Positions 7,908 through 14,637 of a DNA stretch of 64,000 bases are shown piece after piece. The notes beneath the pieces are model-generated. The model had not been told where the DNA came from. It saw nothing but the letters and a program-made list of their open reading frames with translations, and searched no databases. A program made the translations under genes and the position numbers. Positions within the stretch are counted from its first letter, which is position 1. Every line of letters starts with the position of its first letter. Source of the DNA: Acidimicrobiales bacterium (GTDB taxonomy: Bacteria > Actinomycetota > Acidimicrobiia > Acidimicrobiales > UBA8190); NCBI GenBank assembly GCA_030040015.1, contig JASHUM010000095.1, forward strand, positions 16,197 to 80,196, written 5' to 3'.

Positions 7908-8309
7908 ATGGCAGGAACGCGGCGCCGGGTGGGCGTGGGGACCGCGGTCGCCGCCGTCGCCGCCGGGTACTGCGCCCTGGCCTCCTTCGCGCCACCGTTC
8001 ACCGCGGCGGCGGACACCGTGACCGCGGTGGCGTTCTTCGGCCTCGCCGTCCTCGCTGCCCACACCGTCGTGGCAAGGAGGCAGCCGCCTGCGGTCCCGG
8101 CGCCGGCTCGCTCGACGTTTCGGCCATGGGTGGCGTCGATCGGCGCAGCCTGCGCGCTGGAGCTCGTCACGTACTTCGCCGGCTTCTCCGACCGACACGC
8201 CTTTCCCACCCTCAGCTCGATCAGCGACCTCGCCTTCCACTACCAGGCGTTGAAGGGCGCCGCGTTCGCCCTGTGGCTCGCCCTCGGGTGGGGAATGTTC
8301 CGCCGATGA
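7908..8309 (+). CDS. Conserved hypothetical membrane protein
   Basis: 133 residues with about four hydrophobic helices (near residues 9-27, 34-52, 73-92 and 113-130). No motif for a known function was found. The ATG at 7908 was preferred to the upstream in-frame ATG at 7839 because the latter would read through the riboswitch leader region. It diverges from the fluoride channel genes. Its TGA overlaps the ATG of the DUF6186 gene by four bases, so the two small membrane proteins are probably made together. Confidence 0.62.
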   Translation: MAGTRRRVGVGTAVAAVAAGYCALASFAPPFTAAADTVTAVAFFGLAVLAAHTVVARRQPPAVPAPARSTFRPWVASIGAACALELVTYFAGFSDRHAFPTLSSISDLAFHYQALKGAAFALWLALGWGMFRR

Positions 8310-8518
8310 CGCGCGACGTGGTCTTCGGGTTGTGGGCGGCGGCGGCGGCGGGGCTGGTCTGTTGTGAGCTGTCCGCTCGATGGACCCGCCCCGGGCACCG
8401 CGGGCCGGTCGTCGCCACGGCGGCGGAGCTCCTCAGCCGGGCGTCGGCCTCGACCTGGCGTCTGGTCGGGCTCTTCGTCGTCTGGATGTGGCTGGGCTGG
8501 CACCTCTTCGCCCGCTAG
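8306..8518 (+). CDS. DUF6186 family small membrane protein
   Basis: 70 residues with two membrane helices: M-T-R-D-V-V-F-G-L-W near the N-terminus and a C-terminal helix ending W-M-W-L-G-W-H-L-F-A-R. The conserved W-L-G-W-H-x-F-A-R ending is what I recall for the actinobacterial DUF6186 family, of unknown function. It overlaps the stop of the preceding membrane protein gene (ATGA). It is convergent with the HtrA gene 33 bases away. Confidence 0.7.
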   Translation: MTRDVVFGLWAAAAAGLVCCELSARWTRPGHRGPVVATAAELLSRASASTWRLVGLFVVWMWLGWHLFAR

Positions 8519-8551
8519 GGCCCGGTGCTCGGTCCGCGCCGCGGCGACGGG

Positions 8552-9991
8552 CTACTGGGGCGGCCCGCTGACCAGGGTCACCGAGGCGCTCTGCTGCTGC
8601 CCGGATGTGTCGAGGTACTGGATCGTCACCGTCTGACCGGGTGTCTCGCTCAGGATGACCTCGGTCAGCCCCTCGGGCGAGGTCACGCTGTGTCCGTCGA
8701 CGGCCGTGATGGTGTCGCCCTCGACCAGGCCGGCCTCCTCGGCGGGCCCGCCCGGCACGAGCTGCACGATCTGGGCACCGGACGTGGTCGATCCCCCGAA
8801 GGTGCTCGAAGGCGAACGCACGCCGACACCCAGGAAGGCGGTCTCGCCGATGTGGACGACGCTCGACGCCGTTCCGGCGATGATCTGGTGGGCGATGTCG
8901 AGCGCCTCGTCGATGGGGATCGAGTAGCCCTGGGTGCCCGTGCCCGAGAGCTCGTAGGAGCTCGAGGCGGCCGTGTCCATGCCGATGACCTTGCCGCTGG
9001 CGTCGACGAGCGGTCCGCCCGAGTCGCCCGAGACGATCCCGGCGTTGGTCTCGATGAGGTCGGAGAGCTGCTCCGAGCTGCCGTCCACCTCGTCGCTGGC
9101 GGTGATGGTCTGGTCGAGGGCGGTGATCGAGCCGCCGGCCGGGGTCAAGGCACCGGCCCCCTGGGCGTTCCCGATGGCCACCACGCCCTCGCCGACCGTG
9201 GCCTTGGACGAGTCACCCGTGGTCACCGTCTGAAGGCCGGAGGCGCCCACGATCTGGATCACGGCGACGTCCTGGGTGCGGTCGTAGCCGACGACGTTGG
9301 CGTTGTAGACCTTGCCGTTGCCGATGTCGGTGACGCTGATCTTGTTGGCGCTCTCGATGACGTGGTTGTTGGTGAGCACCAGCCCGTTGGAGGTGAGCAC
9401 CATGCCGGTGCCCGCACCCTCGATGCCCTCGTCGGTGATCTGGGTGTCGACGTCGACGAGACCCGGCTCGACCTCCTGGGCGATGGCGGAGACGTTGGCC
9501 GGCGCCCCCGATCCCTGCGTGGTGGGAGTGGTGCTCCCCGGGCTCAGTCCCGAGAAGGGCTGGACGTTCGAGGCCCGGTAGAGGTCGTGTCCCACGACAC
9601 CGCCCAACAGGGCGGCCACCAGGACTCCGACGACCACGATGGCGGCGACCACGGCCCGGCCCGCCGGGCGGTACCCGGGCGGCTGTCCTCCCGACCACGG
9701 CCCGCCGGGGTGCTGGGCCCCGGAGGGTGGGCCCCAGTGCCAGCCCCCACCAGGGGGGGGTCCGCCGGGCGGGGGGTACCCGGCGCTCCCGGGCGGGGGG
9801 TACCCCGCTGGGCCGGGTGGCGGGTAGCCGGTCCCACCCTGCGCCGGGCTCGTCGGGAAGGGGGCGGTGGGGGGGTTGCCCGGGAAGGGGCCGGTGGGGG
9901 GACCGGCCTGGCCTTCCTGCCAGGGCGGCCTCCACCCCGGAGGGGTGGAAGGACCCTCGTCAGCCGGTCGGTTGCCGGTCCATTCGTCCAT
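8552..9991 (-). CDS. HtrA/DegP-like trypsin family serine protease with PDZ domain
   Basis: 479 residues. A 110-residue cytoplasmic, Pro/Gly-rich tail with three G-Y-P-P-P-G repeats (residues 55-77) precedes one membrane helix at 113-134. The extracytoplasmic protease domain has the triad His210 (T-N-N-H-V), Asp241 (Q-D-V-A-V) and Ser324 (G-D-S-G-G-P-L). A PDZ domain follows from about 380. Members degrade or refold damaged envelope proteins. GGAGAGG stands nine bases before the ATG at 9991; an ATG three codons earlier directly abuts it and is less likely. The architecture matches mycobacterial PepD/HtrA proteins. Confidence 0.9.
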   Translation of the reverse strand: MDEWTGNRPADEGPSTPPGWRPPWQEGQAGPPTGPFPGNPPTAPFPTSPAQGGTGYPPPGPAGYPPPGSAGYPPPGGPPPGGGWHWGPPSGAQHPGGPWSGGQPPGYRPAGRAVVAAIVVVGVLVAALLGGVVGHDLYRASNVQPFSGLSPGSTTPTTQGSGAPANVSAIAQEVEPGLVDVDTQITDEGIEGAGTGMVLTSNGLVLTNNHVIESANKISVTDIGNGKVYNANVVGYDRTQDVAVIQIVGASGLQTVTTGDSSKATVGEGVVAIGNAQGAGALTPAGGSITALDQTITASDEVDGSSEQLSDLIETNAGIVSGDSGGPLVDASGKVIGMDTAASSSYELSGTGTQGYSIPIDEALDIAHQIIAGTASSVVHIGETAFLGVGVRSPSSTFGGSTTSGAQIVQLVPGGPAEEAGLVEGDTITAVDGHSVTSPEGLTEVILSETPGQTVTIQYLDTSGQQQSASVTLVSGPPQ

Positions 9992-10038
9992 GTGCTGCAT
10001 CCTCTCCGGAGCGGCTTCGGCCTTCCTTGGCCGTTGCT

Positions 10039-10326
10039 TTATTCCCCCTGTGAAGAAGTCGCCCCCTCGAGCAGGCCGTCGGGGGTCCGCCCCAGGGCAC
10101 GGCTGATGGCCTCGGCCAGGGCGCGAGCCGAGGCGCCGTCGAGCTCGAGGGCGACCCGTGCCGAGGGGCCCAGCTCGGGGTTTCGCAAGTCGATGTTCAG
10201 GGTGTGGAGGTCCGGGGCGTGGACGGGATGGTCGACGTAGACGGTGGCCTCGCGCACCGCGAACCACCCGCTTGCCCCCTTGCCGCTGCCTCGCACCGGC
10301 AGCTGTTCGGTCTGGTACGTGCACAT
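10039..10326 (-). CDS. DUF6295 family protein
   Basis: 95 residues. It begins M-C-T-Y-Q-T-E, then V-R-G-S-G-K-G-A-S-G-W-F, then V-D-H-P-V-H-A-P, and ends with an acidic/alanine helix. This conserved opening is the DUF6295 signature as I recall it; the function is unknown, though the many H and D residues could bind metal. It lies 14 bases downstream of the dienelactone-hydrolase-like gene and 47 bases upstream of htrA, all on the minus strand. That pairing with a DLH-type gene is common in actinobacteria and hints at shared regulation. Confidence 0.72.
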   Translation of the reverse strand: MCTYQTEQLPVRGSGKGASGWFAVREATVYVDHPVHAPDLHTLNIDLRNPELGPSARVALELDGASARALAEAISRALGRTPDGLLEGATSSQGE

Positions 10327-10340
10327 GGTCGCCTCCGTCC

Positions 10341-11087
10341 TCAGCTCAGGTGCCGGCCGAAGAAGTCCCAGATCTTGTTCCACCCGTCGACGGCAGCCTC
10401 GGGCCGGTAGGCGGGACGGTCGGTGCAGAAGAAGGCGTGGCCGGCGCCCTCGTAGCTGTGGAACTCGAAGTCCTTGCCCGCTCCGGCCAGCAGCTTCTCG
10501 AGCTGGGCGACCTCGTCGGGGGCCGGGAACTGGTCGTCTGCCCCGAACAGCCCGAGCAGCGGACAGTGCAGGTCTTTCACCCGGTCCCCGAGTGGCCGCA
10601 CCGACAGCGGCGCGCCTTCGGGAGGCGTGTTGAGCACGAAGGCGCCGTAGCAGTCCACAGCGGCGTCGAGCGGGAGCGAGCAGGCGGCCAACAGCGACTG
10701 CCGGCCCCCCGAGCAGTACCCGATGGTCGCCGCCTTGCCGTTGCACACCTCCAGTGCCTTGAGCGTCTCCATGGCGCCGGCCACGTCGCCCACTAGGCGC
10801 TCGTCGGGAACGCCCCCGGCGGCCCGGGCGGTGGCGGCGGCGTCGTCCGGGCTCGCCCCGGGCGCCTCCCGGCTGTAGAGGTTGGGGCACAGGGCGGGGT
10901 AGCCATGGAAGGCGAAGCGCCGCGTCACCTCCTTGGACCAGTCGTCGTACCCGGGCATGTGGTGGATCACCACCACCCCGCCGGCCGGGGGCTGGCCGTC
11001 ACCGACAGGTTGGGCCAGGTATCCCTCGATCCGGTCCCCACCGTGGCCGGTCAGGGTCACGGTCTCTGCTCGCATGGCAACGTCCAC
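10341..11087 (-). CDS. Dienelactone hydrolase family protein
   Basis: 248 residues of alpha/beta-hydrolase fold. The nucleophile elbow is G-Y-C-S-G-G-R, with Cys as nucleophile as in dienelactone hydrolases. The acid is in G-A-D-D-Q-F-P and the His in G-A-G-H-A-F-F, in the proper order. The GTG at 11085-11087 has AGGAGG six bases upstream, which decides the start over the internal ATG four codons later. The family hydrolyses dienelactones in chloroaromatic degradation, but many members act on other esters, and no ring-cleavage genes are near. It diverges from the hemerythrin gene. Confidence 0.87.
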   Translation of the reverse strand: MDVAMRAETVTLTGHGGDRIEGYLAQPVGDGQPPAGGVVVIHHMPGYDDWSKEVTRRFAFHGYPALCPNLYSREAPGASPDDAAATARAAGGVPDERLVGDVAGAMETLKALEVCNGKAATIGYCSGGRQSLLAACSLPLDAAVDCYGAFVLNTPPEGAPLSVRPLGDRVKDLHCPLLGLFGADDQFPAPDEVAQLEKLLAGAGKDFEFHSYEGAGHAFFCTDRPAYRPEAAVDGWNKIWDFFGRHLS

Positions 11088-11222
11088 GACTGCCCTCCTC
11101 TGGTGCCTCGAGTCTGTCGGCGGCAGCGCCCGCCGGACAGCGACGACCCTATGCCGCCGCTGCGCCGTGAGGCGCATCGACCCGGGACCGATGACAGAAT
11201 TGTCGCCACGGACGGGATCACC

Positions 11223-11741
11223 ATGCTCGAGGAGGATCACCGCCAGGCCCGGGAGCTCCTGGCCCGGCTCTCCGGCGACTCCCGGCGCGTCCTCGGTGAG
11301 GTGTTCGACGAGCTGGAGCGCGTCCTCGCCGTGCACTCCGCCGTCGAGATCGAGCACTTCTACCCGTTGGTGCACAAGCACGTGGAGGGGGGCATCGATT
11401 TCGCCAAGCAGGGTCGCCTCGACCACGAGGAGATCGACATGACCCTGTACCGCCTCCGCCACGTCCCTCTCGGAAACGACGAATTCGCCGCCGAGCTGGC
11501 CAAGCTGAGACGCGACGTGGCCGAGCACCTGCGAGACGAGGAGGAGAAGCTCTTCGCTCCCTTGCGCCACGCGCTCGGGCAGGACGGTCTGGCCGATCTG
11601 GCTCGCCACCTCGAGGTGGCCAGACGCCACGCCCCCACCCATCCCCATCCGTCCGCGCCCAAGTCGGCGCTGGGGTCACGCCTCGCCCATCGCGTCGTGG
11701 GCGCGGTGGACCGCCTGAGCGACCGTCGCCGCAGGGGCTGA
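11223..11741 (+). CDS. Hemerythrin domain-containing protein
   Basis: 172 residues. The four-helix hemerythrin/HHE ligand set is visible: D-H at residue 5-6, H-S-A-V-E-I-E-H near 39-46, D-H-E-E-I-D near 73, and H-L-R-D-E-E-E near 103. These bind a non-heme di-iron centre used for oxygen or nitric oxide sensing, iron storage or stress defence. The C-terminal 45 residues are basic and His/Pro-rich. The reading frame stays open upstream of the ATG; no clear ribosome site was seen, so the N-terminus could be a few residues longer. It converges with the WS/DGAT gene. Confidence 0.85.
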   Translation: MLEEDHRQARELLARLSGDSRRVLGEVFDELERVLAVHSAVEIEHFYPLVHKHVEGGIDFAKQGRLDHEEIDMTLYRLRHVPLGNDEFAAELAKLRRDVAEHLRDEEEKLFAPLRHALGQDGLADLARHLEVARRHAPTHPHPSAPKSALGSRLAHRVVGAVDRLSDRRRRG

Positions 11742-11744
11742 GGC

Positions 11745-13226
11745 CTAGCCCGGGCTGGGGGCGCGATCGCGCTTCGGCGCGTGCGCGGTCCGGCCCTTGG
11801 CGCCGGGCGCGATCCCGGTCGAGGTGGCGGGGTCGAGGCCGGCGGCGCCGAGCAGTTCCTCGAGGGCCTCGGGGACGTACGAGGCAAGCTTGGCCACCTT
11901 CGGCACTGTCTCCCGGCACGCCATGAGCCCCCAGTTGAGGACGCCCCGGTAGCTCATGACCGTGACGTTGAGCCCGGCCCCGTCCATGACCGGGCCCAGG
12001 GGGAAGCCGGCCACCAGCTCCGACCCACCCAGGTAGATGGGGAAGTCCGGTCCGGGCACGTTGGAGATGACCAAACTGTGGATGGGCCGGTGGCGCTCGG
12101 CGAGGCGGAAGCGGGTGTAGGTGCGGGCCGCGGCCGAGAAGACGTTGGGCGCGGCGTGCTCGGCCCAGTCGAGGAGCACCTCGGCGCCCAGTGCTTTGTG
12201 CTCCTCCTTGGCTCCCTTCGTGCCGTCGCGGATGGTGAGCAGACGCTTGACCGGGTCGTCGACGCGGCAGGGAAGGCCCACGAACATGGCCGACACCTTG
12301 TTGGCGCTCTTGTGCTGCGTCGAGCCTTGGACCGACACCGGCACGGTGACCACGAGGGGGTCGTCGGGGAGCTCGTCACCCTCGTCCAGGTACCGGCGCA
12401 GCGCCCCGGCGCAGAGGGCCAGCACCACGTCGTTGACGGTCGTCTCGAGCGCGTTCTTGACCCGCTTCACGTCGTCGAGCGAGATGGTGGAGAACGCCAC
12501 TGCCCGGTGGGCGGTGATGGCCTGGTTGAGCGAGGTGCGCGGGGTGGTGAGGGGGAGCGCGGCGTTGCCCGACGACGACTGGCGGACCTTGCGGACGTCG
12601 AAGAATGCCTTGCCCGTCTTCCAAGCCAGAGGGACGATGCGCAGCTGACGAGTGGCCCGGTCCAAGAGGGCCTGGCCCAACAAGGTGAGATCCGAAGGCG
12701 CCCGTCCGGCGCTGGGCATCTCGTCGGGCGCCGGGCGGGGCGCCGGGTCCGCCTCGAGGTCGAACAGCTCGGCCAGCAGCTCGGCCCCGGAGACGCCGTC
12801 GATGGTGCAGTGGTGGATCTTGGTCACGACGGCGATACGCCCGCCTTCGAGGCCCTCGACGATGTACATCTCCCACAGGGGCTTGGAGCGGTCCAGTTTG
12901 CGGCTGCACACGTCGCCCACGAAGTCGGCCAGCTCGGTGATCCCTCCCGGGGCGGGAAGTGCCGCTCGGCGGACGTGATAGTCGATGTCGAAGTGGTGGT
13001 CGTCGACCCAATAGGGGTGTCCGAGCCGGAAGGGGACCTCCACCAACCTGCGCCGGAACACCGGCGCCTGCACCAGGCGTTCGCTGACCAGGGTCCGCAC
13101 CTTGGCGTAGCTGTAGCCGCCCGGCACCGTGGTGGGGTCGAACACCGCCGCCATCGACACGTGCATGTGGAGGCTCGGGGTCTCCAAGTACAAGAACGAC
13201 GCGTCCAGCCCGCTCAGTCGCTCCAT
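11745..13226 (-). CDS. Wax ester synthase / diacylglycerol acyltransferase (WS/DGAT)
   Basis: 493 residues. The N-terminus M-E-R-L-S-G-L-D-A-S-F-L-Y-L-E-T-P is the standard opening of the actinobacterial WS/DGAT family, and the acyltransferase motif H-H-C-T-I-D-G with His138-His139 and Asp143 is intact. The C-terminal domain has N-V-P-G-P (in S-N-V-P-G-P-D-F-P). The enzyme esterifies acyl-CoA onto diacylglycerol or long-chain alcohols to make storage triacylglycerol or wax at the membrane surface. An alpha/beta-hydrolase gene diverges from it, which may act on the same neutral lipids, by inference. Confidence 0.92.
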   Translation of the reverse strand: MERLSGLDASFLYLETPSLHMHVSMAAVFDPTTVPGGYSYAKVRTLVSERLVQAPVFRRRLVEVPFRLGHPYWVDDHHFDIDYHVRRAALPAPGGITELADFVGDVCSRKLDRSKPLWEMYIVEGLEGGRIAVVTKIHHCTIDGVSGAELLAELFDLEADPAPRPAPDEMPSAGRAPSDLTLLGQALLDRATRQLRIVPLAWKTGKAFFDVRKVRQSSSGNAALPLTTPRTSLNQAITAHRAVAFSTISLDDVKRVKNALETTVNDVVLALCAGALRRYLDEGDELPDDPLVVTVPVSVQGSTQHKSANKVSAMFVGLPCRVDDPVKRLLTIRDGTKGAKEEHKALGAEVLLDWAEHAAPNVFSAAARTYTRFRLAERHRPIHSLVISNVPGPDFPIYLGGSELVAGFPLGPVMDGAGLNVTVMSYRGVLNWGLMACRETVPKVAKLASYVPEALEELLGAAGLDPATSTGIAPGAKGRTAHAPKRDRAPSPG

Positions 13227-13311
13227 GCGCCCTGCCTTCCCGGACCCGGCGCCGCCCGCCCGGCCTTCCGCTCGACGTGCGCATCATCGCACCCTCCGAC
13301 AGGATGTTGCC

Positions 13312-14625
13312 ATGGCCTGGTCCTGGGCGTACCTGGGGGTGTCGCTCTTCGGCGCTGCCCTGGTGCTCAACGCCTTCCGCCCCCTCAAGAACGGCGCCTT
13401 CGTCGTCCAGAGCTTCTTCGCCGGGTGGTACACGGCGGAGATGCCGGTGTGGCACATCGTGTGGCAGGCGGCGTTCACCGTCGGCTTCGCCTCCGAGGGT
13501 GCGTTGCGCTTCTGGCCGGGCTGGCTCGGACTGGCCGTGGCCGTCGCCTCCTGGGGCGGGCTCGGCCTGCACTTTGCCATCGGCAACAAAGCCCGGGCCG
13601 TGCTCACCCAAGCCGAGGCCGAGGTCCCCCTGCCCCCGATCGAGGGGCTCGAGCTGCCCCGGTCCGGGCGCGACACCATGTGGCGCTTCCCCCGGCTGAT
13701 CTGGCCGCTCCCGCGCCCGACGCTGGCGGTCCGGACCTTCCGCAACATCGACTACTGGGGGGACGGCCGGCGAGCCCACATGCTCGACGTCATCGTCGGA
13801 CGCGGCGCCACGCCCGAGCGGGCACCGGTGTTCGTCTACATCCACGGCGGGGCGTGGATGATCGGCGACAAGCGCGAGCAGGGCTTCCCCCTCATGTACG
13901 AGCTGGCCCGCCGCGGCTGGGTGTGCGTCACCGTGAATTACCGCCTGAGCCCCCGGGCCACGTGGCCCGACCACATCGTCGACTGCAAGCGCGCCATCGC
14001 CTGGGTGCGCGACCACGTCGCCGAGTACGGCGGTGATCCTGGGTTCCTGGCCGTGTCGGGCGGCTCCGCCGGCGGGCACCTGGCCGCTCTGGTGGCGCTC
14101 AGCGCCGGCGACCCCGTCTTCCAGCCCGGGTTCGCCGAGGCGGACACCGGCGTGGACGCCTGCGTGCCCATCTACGGCCAGTACGACATGACGTGCCACG
14201 GCGGCGGGCGGAATCTGCGGGACAAGGGCGAGCTGCGCATGTTCGAGCGGCGCATCTTCAAGACCTCCTACGCCGAGCACTCCGAGGTGTTCGAGGCGGC
14301 CTCTCCCATCTGCCGGCTGCGCCCCGACGCCCCGCCCTTCTTCGTCGTCCACGGCCGCAACGACACCCTCATCCCGGTGGGCGACGCCCGGGAGTTCGTC
14401 CGCGAGCTTCGCCAGGTGTCGCGCTCGCCGGTGCTCTACGCCGAGCTGCCCTACGCCCAGCACGCCTTCGACGTGATGCCCTCGGTGCGCAGCGCCCACG
14501 TGGTGGCGGCCGTCGTGCGTTTCCTCGAGGGAACCCGCCGCCGGCTCATCGCTCCCGAGACCGTCTCGGCCAGCACCGTCGCCTCCGAGCTCGCCCTCGA
14601 CCCGACGCCTGACGCCGCATCCTGA
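13312..14625 (+). CDS. Alpha/beta hydrolase (hormone-sensitive-lipase-like esterase) with membrane N-terminus
   Basis: 437 residues. Two or three hydrophobic helices in the first 90 residues anchor it. The catalytic domain shows the oxyanion motif H-G-G-A-W with His178, the nucleophile Ser252 in G-G-S-A-G-G, Asp351 in R-N-D-T-L-I-P and His384 in Q-H-A-F-D. This is the HSL/family IV esterase layout. It resembles mycobacterial Lip-type esterases. The ATG at 13312 was chosen because the conserved membrane segment starts there, and further upstream would overlap the divergent WS/DGAT coding region. It may turn over stored lipids; that is inferred from the neighbour. Confidence 0.85.
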   Translation: MAWSWAYLGVSLFGAALVLNAFRPLKNGAFVVQSFFAGWYTAEMPVWHIVWQAAFTVGFASEGALRFWPGWLGLAVAVASWGGLGLHFAIGNKARAVLTQAEAEVPLPPIEGLELPRSGRDTMWRFPRLIWPLPRPTLAVRTFRNIDYWGDGRRAHMLDVIVGRGATPERAPVFVYIHGGAWMIGDKREQGFPLMYELARRGWVCVTVNYRLSPRATWPDHIVDCKRAIAWVRDHVAEYGGDPGFLAVSGGSAGGHLAALVALSAGDPVFQPGFAEADTGVDACVPIYGQYDMTCHGGGRNLRDKGELRMFERRIFKTSYAEHSEVFEAASPICRLRPDAPPFFVVHGRNDTLIPVGDAREFVRELRQVSRSPVLYAELPYAQHAFDVMPSVRSAHVVAAVVRFLEGTRRRLIAPETVSASTVASELALDPTPDAAS

Positions 14626-14637
14626 AGGGGCGGTCCG

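Noticed and set aside
11781-14036. 751-residue plus-strand frame
   Set aside because: It lies across the antisense of WS/DGAT and out of frame with the esterase. Its composition (H, G, R, V) is that of a shadow, and no domain is visible.
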